A stretch of 64,000 bases of DNA from UBA5158 sp040389045 (lineage in GTDB: Bacteria > Pseudomonadota > Gammaproteobacteria > DSM-16500): the NCBI GenBank assembly GCA_040389045.1, contig JAZKAT010000029.1, positions 1 to 64,000 on the forward strand, read 5' to 3'. The notes below the pieces were generated by a model. The model had not been told where the DNA came from, made no database searches, and was given only the letters and a program-made list of their open reading frames with translations. Below, in pieces: positions 26,753 through 34,509 of this stretch. Within the stretch, counting starts at the first letter, position 1; each line of letters opens with the position of its first letter. The position numbers were made by a program, and so were the translations under genes.

Positions 26753-27732
26753 GTACTTATACTATGCTAGTTAACATTATTGCGAATTATTTACAAATTT
26801 CACCAGTACAAGCCAAAAGTTTGCTGGACCTCTTCACTCTGGAAAAACTATGGCTAGAGCAACCTCATTGGAAGGGAAAAACCTACCAACTGTCTGCTGT
26901 CAAAACCCAAGCTGATTTAATGAGTTTTATCCAAGCTGCAGCGCAATCAAAGTGGTATAAAAACTATGATGATTCAAAATTATCGGACACCCATTTTTCC
27001 CAGGAAGTTAACCAGCGATATTTTTCTTTATTTGAGGGCTTAGGATTAATTAATGCTGTTTCTTGCAATACCCCACCGATTTTTTCTGCGGTGTTAGGCT
27101 GTTTTGAAGATGATGTCATTGCTCGCGTGGATACATTGAAACAAGATATCTTAAATAACAACCTGGCTCCTAAAGCGCGGATAATTTTTGGTTTGGGGTG
27201 CGATCGCGAACTGGGAACTTCTTTTGTTGAGCAAGCCAGCATTAATAAATTAAAAAAAGCGGGTCAAGCCACTACCGAAATGAATATGATTAACTTGCTG
27301 ATTTACGCAGCCCTTGAGGATTTAGTAAAACAAGATGATAAATTCAAATCCCTGGTATATCAACCTGTCACTACTACTCCAATTTTAAAAACTAATTCTG
27401 TCAACACCGCTGACACTGCCATCAGTTTAAAACAAGTGATTGAAAACCAATATGATATTCCAAAACCTATTAATATTATTGTTTATTCAAACCAGCCTTA
27501 TGTTTTACGCCAGCAAAGAGATATACAACAAACGCTAGGCGCGGATTTCAATGTGGTAGGTGTGGGCAGTGCGCTAACTCAAGCCGAATTTAATAAAGAC
27601 CCAAAGAGTATTAACATCTGCCTGGGTGAAGTAGCCAGATTAATTAACATTAACTACACTCCTGAAAACCTCAAGAGATTCGCGGATAATTTGACCGCAG
27701 ATGAAATTGAAGAAGTAAATCTTTTATCGTAA
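26749..27732 (+). CDS. DUF218 (YdcF-like)-resembling protein
   Basis: A TTG start overlaps the upstream stop (TTGA); a later ATG (sixth codon) is possible. The protein is 327 aa, cytosolic. The second half reads IIFGLGCDRELGTSF, then PILKTNSVNTADTAISLKQVI, then INIIVYSNQPYVLRQQRDIQQTLG: the order and spacing of the DUF218 motifs (GGG strand, S-x-NT-x-EN, VTS-x-H-x-R-A). The key His of the last motif is not obvious, so this is a distant member. The N-terminal 100 aa are unrecognised. It ends at a strong bidirectional terminator. Operon with the 2H gene. Confidence 0.6.
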   Translation: MSTYTMLVNIIANYLQISPVQAKSLLDLFTLEKLWLEQPHWKGKTYQLSAVKTQADLMSFIQAAAQSKWYKNYDDSKLSDTHFSQEVNQRYFSLFEGLGLINAVSCNTPPIFSAVLGCFEDDVIARVDTLKQDILNNNLAPKARIIFGLGCDRELGTSFVEQASINKLKKAGQATTEMNMINLLIYAALEDLVKQDDKFKSLVYQPVTTTPILKTNSVNTADTAISLKQVIENQYDIPKPINIIVYSNQPYVLRQQRDIQQTLGADFNVVGVGSALTQAEFNKDPKSINICLGEVARLININYTPENLKRFADNLTADEIEEVNLLS

Positions 27733-27797
27733 AACCCAAAAATATCGGTATATTCAGCATGGATTCCCGCATGAGCGCAGCGACATGCTGGGGAAAC

Positions 27798-27827
27798 AAA
27801 AAAGGCCGCTTTCGCGGCCTTTTTTTT
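27798..27827. terminator. Bidirectional rho-independent terminator
   Basis: A-run, GGCCGC, loop TTTC, GCGGCC, then T8. It is symmetrical and lies between two convergent units, so it serves both the operon ending at 27732 and the outer membrane protein gene ending at 27840. Confidence 0.93.
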
Positions 27828-27839
27828 CAACTTTAATCC

Positions 27840-29204
27840 TCAGAATTTCAATGAGAAATCCAGGAACGGACCTTGCACACTATAATTACTCAAATGACGA
27901 GTCATCGTATCAACGAAAATACCACCTGATGAAAATGGAGCACCTGTCACTAATCGAGAAGGCAAGTATTGGCTAATAGCATTGACATAGACGGCCGCTT
28001 GATAACCAGCACCTATGGTGAATAACATGCCATGACCTACCGCATGTTTGTAATTCAGCCCTAGTTTAGCGTCAAATCCAGGAACAACTTGGGTAACATG
28101 CTGATCTCTAATGACTTGAGCATTATTGGTTTGACCAGCAAAAAGCCCAGCTAATTGCGCTGCATTACTCACAAAGTTGGTTGCTGAGTAAGTCGACCCA
28201 ATCAACGCAGAAGCGGCAGCTTCACCGAAGAGCCCAATGCCACAATCCATATTGTACGAACTATCAAATCCGAAACGTGGACCTATACCGGTAAAATTAG
28301 CTTTAACGTCTTGGTACAAGCTAAATGGCCCAGCAAATGGAGCTCCGGTCGTTCCCGAATAAGTTGATTGCACTTCTTCTCTGAGCAGCCCATCGCTTAT
28401 ACCACCAAACAGATGGAATGTAAGATTGGGGCCGAGGTTGATGAGCTGTCCAACAGTCAAGTTAATTACGTCATAGTTGAAATTAACACTACCCGTTGAA
28501 TTTCTAACTACAGTACCCGCTGGTCCAATTTGATAATCTGGGCCAAGGAAATATGATGCACTTGGCGCAGCAACAGAAGAAGAAGTATTCGTGCTCTTCA
28601 TGTGCGTCCAATCCAGAGCAATATCACGACTGTCTGGGAATACATAACGCCCTGCTAATAAGAAGGCGAAAGTATATTTAGGTTTAAGTTCTTGTTCATA
28701 CCATTTTGGCGATTGAACCGGCAATTCATTATTGTAAATCACATAATTCAGGTTAGACGCGCCTGGTTTCAGCAAGATTGGATCAAAAGTAAGTTCAAAG
28801 CGTTGCCCAGTTAACGGAATAGTTACTGGAATCGCAGCTGCAACATATTGCTCGTCTTTATAACCTTTATAATTTTGTTGTGGAGCCACATAAGTAGCCG
28901 GTGCCACTTCAGCCTCAGGTGCCGAGTAAGCCGGATAATAATGATGTTGGGCAACATGGTAATGATGCGCTGCGCAATGATGAGCACCCTTATGGACTGG
29001 TTTATAATAATTTGTATGATGGTGATGCGTATGGCAGACGTGATGATGATGGCGAACATGATGATGATGTTTCACCACTACAGTCTGCTCCACCGGCATA
29101 GGATCATCCATAGGCGGAGCTGGTGGTTTAGCTGCAAAGGCCCCTGCCGAACTCAACGAAAGGGTTAAGGCTGAAAGAATGGCGGTTAACTTAATTCCTG
29201 ACAT
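27840..29204 (-). CDS. Legionella-type major outer membrane protein with His-rich segment
   Basis: A 454-aa outer membrane barrel of the Legionella_OMP family. AAGGA precedes ATG; the signal peptide ends AFA. Directly after it is a low-complexity segment of about 70 residues with very many His (runs VKHHHHVRHHHH and HTHHHH). The barrel then starts with VTIPLTGQRFELTFDP and contains YTFAFLLAGRYVFPDSRDIALDW, FHLFGGISDGLLRE, FTGIGPRFGFDSSY, and ends in Phe (FLDFSLKF), the barrel-assembly signal. It may be the major porin. The His tract is typical of metal binding, which is inference. Confidence 0.9.
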   Translation of the reverse strand: MSGIKLTAILSALTLSLSSAGAFAAKPPAPPMDDPMPVEQTVVVKHHHHVRHHHHVCHTHHHHTNYYKPVHKGAHHCAAHHYHVAQHHYYPAYSAPEAEVAPATYVAPQQNYKGYKDEQYVAAAIPVTIPLTGQRFELTFDPILLKPGASNLNYVIYNNELPVQSPKWYEQELKPKYTFAFLLAGRYVFPDSRDIALDWTHMKSTNTSSSVAAPSASYFLGPDYQIGPAGTVVRNSTGSVNFNYDVINLTVGQLINLGPNLTFHLFGGISDGLLREEVQSTYSGTTGAPFAGPFSLYQDVKANFTGIGPRFGFDSSYNMDCGIGLFGEAAASALIGSTYSATNFVSNAAQLAGLFAGQTNNAQVIRDQHVTQVVPGFDAKLGLNYKHAVGHGMLFTIGAGYQAAVYVNAISQYLPSRLVTGAPFSSGGIFVDTMTRHLSNYSVQGPFLDFSLKF

Positions 29205-29276
29205 AAATTATCTTCCTTATTAATTAGTAAATAGCTCGCGTTCTTACCCCAGTTGAGACGGGAATTTGACTGCCAA

Positions 29277-29305
29277 TTATTATCACTAATTTTCGCTCTA
29301 TGCAA
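29277..29305 (-). promoter_or_regulatory. Likely promoter of the major outer membrane protein
   Basis: On the minus strand TTGCAT (29305-29300), a 17-bp spacer and TAATAA (29282-29277) lie about 75 bp before the start. The surrounding 311 bp between the two genes (29205-29515) holds no reading frame that I can support and is AT-rich. Confidence 0.45.
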
Positions 29306-29515
29306 GCATACTTATATGACTTAATTGGATAAATTAAAGGGCCACTCCCTACTATTACATTTCAGCAGAAAACGGTTTATTTGAACGACTGGGACAACTG
29401 TCAATTTTATTTCCATTAAAGTTTAAATAATATGCAGATTTAGTGGGTTTTTAATGTTTTATTAAGAAAAATATCGCACAATAGGTTTTTTAAGCGAAAG
29501 ACGGAATTAGATACT

Positions 29516-30508
29516 GTGCCCAGCGCCCCCATACATTTTTTTGCCACTCGTAAGCATGGGGTGGACTTTTCAGTATCAAACACGGGTTGGCGCTATGGCA
29601 AAGGCAATGTATTTTCCCCCGCACCAAACCATCCTGAAAACAAAAATGCCGAAACTAATGTTCAGTCAATTCCGGAAGAATACAAAATAGAAAATGATCA
29701 TCCCGGAGTGATTTTACAATCCAGATATGGCAAGGGAATCAGTGAAGTTAGCCATGAATTTCTGGAAGACGCCACCCACGAACGTGACTCAACCGGCCAT
29801 ATTGTTATTAATGGCGATGGCTTGTTTACTACTATGACTAACGTCCCGTTATTAAATAAATCCGGTGACGCCCCCGCCATTATTTTCGAAGCCGAGCAAG
29901 CCATTGGAATTATTGTTGGCGCATGGCGATGTTTAGGGAAAGACATCATCAATTTGATGTTGGATAAGTTTACTGATCTCAATGTTAACTTTGATCAAAT
30001 TACCGTGTTTATTGGGCCTGGGTTAGGGAAAGGATCTTTTACGCTTGGGCAAGCAGAGATAACCATTTTAAAAAGTGTTTTTGATAACACGCTCGATGAA
30101 GCGGTAGCATTAAAACCTCCGAAACCGGAAAAACCTCCTAAATTTTATATAGACGTGGTTAAGCTCATGGAATTATATGCTAAATCTTTTGGGTTTACCG
30201 TTAATAGCAGTGAACACCAAGATACCTTTAACAAAGAGCCATGGCGAGAAATGAAGCGAACAGCGCTTGCCAACAACGATCCGATATCTCCAATCAATTA
30301 TTATAAAAACCAAATGTATTTTAGCGCGCGTATGTATGTAAGAGCTGATCGTTTAGCGCGGCGTATCGCCAAAAAAACTAACTCACCCTTGCCAGAAACT
30401 TTGGCGGTAATACCTGATACGACAAATTATGAAGATCTCAGTAAAGCTAGCAGTAGATACGCTGAAACCGGTCGCTGTTTAAATGGAGTTATGAGAAAAA
30501 ATGGGTAA
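29516..30508 (+). CDS. Degenerate laccase-domain (YfiH/LACC1-like) protein
   Basis: A GTG start, the ribosome binding site is weak, 330 aa. The layout follows the Cu-oxidase_4 / YfiH-LACC1 family: HFFATRKHGVDFSVSNTGW corresponds to the N-terminal STR-HGGVS block, GDGLFTTMTNVPLL and FEAEQAIGIIVGAWRCLGKDII to the ADALVT and AHAGWRG blocks, FIGPGLGKGSFTLG to the GPxIGxxxxxVG block, and RYAETGRCLNG to the tail. The metal and catalytic residues, normally Cys in the TADC motif and His in AHAGWRG, are replaced (SGDA; VGAWR). It is thus probably inactive in the usual purine nucleoside chemistry, or repurposed. First gene of an overlapping operon. Confidence 0.72.
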   Translation: MPSAPIHFFATRKHGVDFSVSNTGWRYGKGNVFSPAPNHPENKNAETNVQSIPEEYKIENDHPGVILQSRYGKGISEVSHEFLEDATHERDSTGHIVINGDGLFTTMTNVPLLNKSGDAPAIIFEAEQAIGIIVGAWRCLGKDIINLMLDKFTDLNVNFDQITVFIGPGLGKGSFTLGQAEITILKSVFDNTLDEAVALKPPKPEKPPKFYIDVVKLMELYAKSFGFTVNSSEHQDTFNKEPWREMKRTALANNDPISPINYYKNQMYFSARMYVRADRLARRIAKKTNSPLPETLAVIPDTTNYEDLSKASSRYAETGRCLNGVMRKNG

Positions 30509-32900
30509 AATTTTAATTTTAATTGTTTTCTGCCTGAATGGCTTAGCTTTCGCAAATCAACCGAGTCCAGTGACTGTAGATGAAGTATCAGTGACTCCTG
30601 AAGCTAGTCAACCACCTGGAAAGAATTTTTCACTTTCCATAAAACTTATGCCGACTAAAACTATTTCACATTGGGCCTTGGGATTTTACATGCCCAGGTC
30701 CTTCGATCAATTGATCAATAAACAAATGAATGTGGCCACCAATGCTGATCTGATCATGGAAATTTGTGATGCGAATGTCCCCGCTCAGTGTTCGCCGCTT
30801 AAATTGGTTAAAAACCCGCAAACTTATGCGACAGAGGGTTACACCACCGTTTTATCACCTGCGGATAGTTCACTAAAATTAATGGTGGGAAAAACTTATC
30901 TCATTAAATTAACTAACAGTAATCGAGGTATGCCAACTAATTATTCCGCTATGCCGCAGAGTTTTTTTATCATTGAAAAGGGTGACAAGATAACGCCGCT
31001 CGCCAATGTGCCACCCGATCATTATGAATTTACTAATTATCAAGCAGAACAAATCAGATTAGCGGTAGCAAAACACAATATTGACAATTGGTTCCAAACC
31101 AAACCTAAAATCGCTAATAGTTTAGCAGATCAATATCATCTGGTTCCTACACCTGCCTCCATAAGTTTAACTAATCAGCCTGGTTTCAGCTTTTCCCAAC
31201 AAAGTCACCTAACGGTGACTGATGAATTCACAAATTACGCAACAAATAGCACTTTGCTGGCTGCCTATTTAAAACACGACTTCAACATTACCCTTGTTGA
31301 GCAAGCTAATAATAGCGCTATCACCTTCCAAAAAATCCAGCTTAATAATCCTGAAGGTTATCACTTAATAATTTCAAAAAATTCTATTGTGATTGCCGCC
31401 AGCACTCCAGCAGGAATTTTTTATGGGCTGCAAACCTTACGTCAATTATGGAGCCAGAATAAGGTAATACCTAGCTTGATCATTGAAGATTTTCCCAGAT
31501 ATAAATATAGAGGAATAATGCTGGATGTAGCGCGACATTTTTTTACTATTAATGAAATTGAAAAATTAATGGATGTCATGGCGGCACAGAAATTAAATAC
31601 TTTGCACATCCATTTTGCTGACGATGAAGGTTGGCGACTTGTGCTAGCGCAAAATCAGACAGATCCGTTAAATAAATTAACGGCTGTCGGTGGCGCCCGC
31701 GGCTTTAATACCACAACCAAGTTACCGCCCGCGGAGTTTGGACAGGCTAATTTGGATATTAGCAACCGGAAAAATTTTTCGCCTGCCGAACCATTAATCC
31801 AAGCTGATTTTCCAACCGCTAACGCGCGCTATGCGGGCTCGTATTCAGCAGCAGATATTAAATCACTGATCGCTTATGCGAATGCGCGCCAAATAACGAT
31901 TATACCTGAAGTGGATTTACCGGGGCACGCGCGCGCTTTGATATATTCCATGCCGGAAATTTTTCAAGATACTAACGATAAAAGTATTTTCAGCAGCGTG
32001 CAAAATTATACGGCTGATGTAATTCCGGTATGTTTATACCATCAGCAAGTTCCGCAAGGTAAACAATTCACCGCTACCGTAGATGAAATCATTCACCGTA
32101 TCAATGATTTATTCGCCAGACAAACTACGGTTTATCATACGGATGAAGTCAGTCTGGCTGGCGATGAAGTTTCAAAACTTGCCTGGACCGATGATAGTTC
32201 GTGCACTGGGAAATGGTCTGCATTATCCGCGCTTGATAAAAGCCATTATTTCTTTTCTCTCTTACAACCACACACATTACTATCTGGTTGGCAACAGCTA
32301 GTCCAGGAAGATGATGGCTCATTGGGTAAAGATATTTTACCATCAAACAATGTTGGTCATGTCTGGGTTTGGGAAGTCAGCGGCACGGAAAACAAATTAC
32401 AGGGTATTACCAATGCCGCCAATTTAATTAACGCTGGCTACCCTACGGTACTGGCTTTTGCCGATGACACTTACTTTGACATCACTTATACACCGGACGT
32501 TTGGGAACCCGGATTCAAATGGGCGGGAGCGTATTCCGATACGCATGCCGCGCTGCGCGCCGCATTCCACGCATCACAAACCGAGCAATTGGTTAATCCA
32601 AACCAACGCGATAATTTGCTGGGACTGGAAGGCGCGTTATGGAGTGAGAATTTAACTAACTTTGCGCATCTTGCTTATATGGCACTGCCTAAAATGGCTG
32701 GCCTGGCCGAAGCCGCATGGGCTAGCGCAGACATTACCACTAACCCGGAAGGCAAATTAAATTGGCAAAGTCTGGTTTATCGTTTAGGCACGGATAATCC
32801 CGGATTTCTGGCTTATCTTTATCAAGCCAGCCAAATGAAATACCGCGGTTATCCGCATGGGATTTCCGCCGAAATACCCATTGAGGATGAACGACCATGA
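30501..32900 (+). CDS. GH20 beta-N-acetylhexosaminidase
   Basis: A 799-aa protein overlapping the preceding gene by 8 bp. The signal peptide ends AFA. An N-terminal carbohydrate-binding-like domain (to about 190) is followed by the GH20 alpha+beta domain (LVPTPASISL to QNKVIPSLIIEDFP) and the TIM barrel: YRGIMLDVARHFF, LNTLHIHFADDEGWRL, IIPEVDLPGHARAL, and the catalytic pair Asp555-Glu556 (LAGDEV), then WSENL and KMAGLAEAAW. It hydrolyses terminal GlcNAc/GalNAc from chitin fragments or glycans by substrate-assisted catalysis. The site HxGGDEV is changed at His and Gly (SLAGDEV), but the acid/base pair is kept. Next gene overlaps by 4 bp. Confidence 0.93.
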   Translation: MGKILILIVFCLNGLAFANQPSPVTVDEVSVTPEASQPPGKNFSLSIKLMPTKTISHWALGFYMPRSFDQLINKQMNVATNADLIMEICDANVPAQCSPLKLVKNPQTYATEGYTTVLSPADSSLKLMVGKTYLIKLTNSNRGMPTNYSAMPQSFFIIEKGDKITPLANVPPDHYEFTNYQAEQIRLAVAKHNIDNWFQTKPKIANSLADQYHLVPTPASISLTNQPGFSFSQQSHLTVTDEFTNYATNSTLLAAYLKHDFNITLVEQANNSAITFQKIQLNNPEGYHLIISKNSIVIAASTPAGIFYGLQTLRQLWSQNKVIPSLIIEDFPRYKYRGIMLDVARHFFTINEIEKLMDVMAAQKLNTLHIHFADDEGWRLVLAQNQTDPLNKLTAVGGARGFNTTTKLPPAEFGQANLDISNRKNFSPAEPLIQADFPTANARYAGSYSAADIKSLIAYANARQITIIPEVDLPGHARALIYSMPEIFQDTNDKSIFSSVQNYTADVIPVCLYHQQVPQGKQFTATVDEIIHRINDLFARQTTVYHTDEVSLAGDEVSKLAWTDDSSCTGKWSALSALDKSHYFFSLLQPHTLLSGWQQLVQEDDGSLGKDILPSNNVGHVWVWEVSGTENKLQGITNAANLINAGYPTVLAFADDTYFDITYTPDVWEPGFKWAGAYSDTHAALRAAFHASQTEQLVNPNQRDNLLGLEGALWSENLTNFAHLAYMALPKMAGLAEAAWASADITTNPEGKLNWQSLVYRLGTDNPGFLAYLYQASQMKYRGYPHGISAEIPIEDERP

Positions 32901-34012
32901 ATCGATGGTTATCACTGGATGTGTTTCGTGGTATCACCATTGCCTTGATGATAGTGGTGAATAGCCCCGGTATGTTAATGGCAGGCCATGTTAATACTTA
33001 TAGCTGGTTGCAACATTCAGTGTGGAACGGTTGTACCCTGGCTGACCTGGTGTTTCCTTTTTTTGTATTTATCATTGGTGTTTCTTTAGTTTTTTCACTA
33101 TCAAAATCACTTGCGCTTGGCGTATCGCGCAATCAGCTGGCCCTAAAAGTTTTAAAACGCTCACTTATCATCTTTAGTATTGGTCTTTTGCTTAATGCCA
33201 TTCCCGATCATTTTAATTATTCAACACTACGAGTTTTTGGCGTGTTGCAACGCCTGGCCATTTGTTATTATGTCGCAGCAATGTTATTTTTAAGCACTTC
33301 TACGCGAAGTCAGGTTTTATTAACTATAAGCTTATTGGTTGGCTATTGGTTCATGCTGACTATGTTCCCGGTGCCGGGTTACGGAATAAATAATTTATCG
33401 CAGGAAGGTAATTTACCCGCTTATATTGACCGCATGTTATTTTCGTCTGCGCATTTGTATGGAAAAATTTTTGATCCTGAAGGAGCGTTAAGCACCCTGC
33501 CCGCTATCGCGACTACTTTGCTAGGAAATCTTACGGGTATTTGGTTAATGACCAATGGCAATCATCAAAAAAAATTAACCGGTATCATGATTGCCGCTCC
33601 ACTTGCATTAATTACTGGATGGGTTTGGGGTTTATGGTTTCCCATTAATAAAGCGCTCTGGACCAGTTCTTATGTATTAGTGACTGGAGGTTTAGCCCTG
33701 CTCCTACTTAGCCTGTGTATTTGGTTGATAGAAATCAGGCAATGGAAATATTGGGCGCGACCTTTTGAAATTTTTGGTATGAATGCGATTGCGGCTTATG
33801 TTTTACATATAGTTCTTTTGAGAATTCAAGCAAAAATATATTTGCCCAGAATAGATGGTTCACCGGGCAACTTACGGATTTATATTGCCGAACATTTATT
33901 TGGCTGGACTTCAGCCCAAAATGCATCCCTGCTATATGCGCTCAGCTATGCCAGCTTTTTGTTAATTATTTTCGCCGTACTTTATCGGCATAAAATTTTT
34001 ATTAAAATTTAA
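32897..34012 (+). CDS. Transmembrane acetyltransferase (HGSNAT/NagX-like)
   Basis: A 371-aa polytopic protein (about ten helices) whose ATG overlaps the hexosaminidase stop (ATGA). N-terminal RWLSLDVFRGITIALMIVVNSPG with LQHSVWNGCTLADLVFPFFVFIIGVSL is the signature of heparan-alpha-glucosaminide N-acetyltransferase and bacterial NagX/DUF5009 proteins. The catalytic His is likely that in LQHSVWNG. C-terminal FEIFGMNAIAAYVLH also matches. The family moves acetyl from cytosolic acetyl-CoA to an amino sugar across the membrane. With GH20, it probably processes hexosamines released outside the cell. The real acceptor is unknown. Confidence 0.88.
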   Translation: MNRWLSLDVFRGITIALMIVVNSPGMLMAGHVNTYSWLQHSVWNGCTLADLVFPFFVFIIGVSLVFSLSKSLALGVSRNQLALKVLKRSLIIFSIGLLLNAIPDHFNYSTLRVFGVLQRLAICYYVAAMLFLSTSTRSQVLLTISLLVGYWFMLTMFPVPGYGINNLSQEGNLPAYIDRMLFSSAHLYGKIFDPEGALSTLPAIATTLLGNLTGIWLMTNGNHQKKLTGIMIAAPLALITGWVWGLWFPINKALWTSSYVLVTGGLALLLLSLCIWLIEIRQWKYWARPFEIFGMNAIAAYVLHIVLLRIQAKIYLPRIDGSPGNLRIYIAEHLFGWTSAQNASLLYALSYASFLLIIFAVLYRHKIFIKI

Positions 34013-34019
34013 TTAAACA

Positions 34020-34292
34020 TCAATTTGGATCGTCATCCTGATTATTATTGCTGGGATATTCTGTCCCATCAGGACCAACATGGGGTCGACCCGCTTCGCT
34101 TTCAGGCGAAGTACGATCCATTTGTTGTGGGTAATTCTCATTTTGGGGCGCGGTACGGTCCATTTGCTGTTGGTAACTGCCACTTGTTGCGGGTGCAGTA
34201 CGGTCCATTTGTTGTTGGTACCCACTATTTGCGAACGTAGACACTGTAAACAGCCCTAAACCCATTAAAAGAATAAGCTGTGACATTTTCAT
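34020..34292 (-). CDS. Small secreted protein with three decapeptide repeats
   Basis: A 90-aa protein with AAGGAG-type ribosome binding site. A signal peptide ends TFA. The mature part has three copies of Y-[QP]-Q-Q-M-D-R-T-[AS]-P at regular spacing (about 15-18 residues), followed by an acidic, Asn/Asp-rich tail. No Cys and no known domain. Convergent with the acetyltransferase gene, ends 7 bp apart. Function unknown; perfect conservation of QQMDRT suggests recent duplication or selection for binding. Confidence 0.65.
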   Translation of the reverse strand: MKMSQLILLMGLGLFTVSTFANSGYQQQMDRTAPATSGSYQQQMDRTAPQNENYPQQMDRTSPESEAGRPHVGPDGTEYPSNNNQDDDPN

Positions 34293-34452
34293 GGCAAGCT
34301 CCTTGGCATTAAAAAAGAGGTATTTTAATAGTATAACTGGAATTTATAACTTATTGAAAAAACAGGAAATATATCCTAATAATTGCAAAAATTTTTAATT
34401 ATCTTATTTCTTACGTAAAAAGAACCACTTAAAATGGGTTTAAGGTAAAATG

Positions 34453-34485
34453 TTAACAATCTCTTAACTATTGATCAGTTATAAT
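34453..34485 (+). promoter_or_regulatory. PmrA-box-like TTAA pair and TATAAT box
   Basis: GTTAACAATCTCTTAAC has two TTAA half-sites (34453-34456 and 34464-34467) with an 11-bp period, the geometry of the Legionella/Coxiella PmrA consensus. A TATAAT is at 34480-34485. No good -35 hexamer is seen, as usual for activator-dependent promoters. It lies 25-57 bp before the 1471-aa gene. Match to the box is partial. Confidence 0.4.
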
Positions 34486-34509
34486 ATAAATAATAATTAG
34501 GAGATTTAC

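Noticed and set aside
28848..29168. 106-aa and 66-aa plus-strand frames opposite the His-rich porin segment
   Set aside because: Composition (Met/Asp/His runs) is the shadow of His codons on the other strand.
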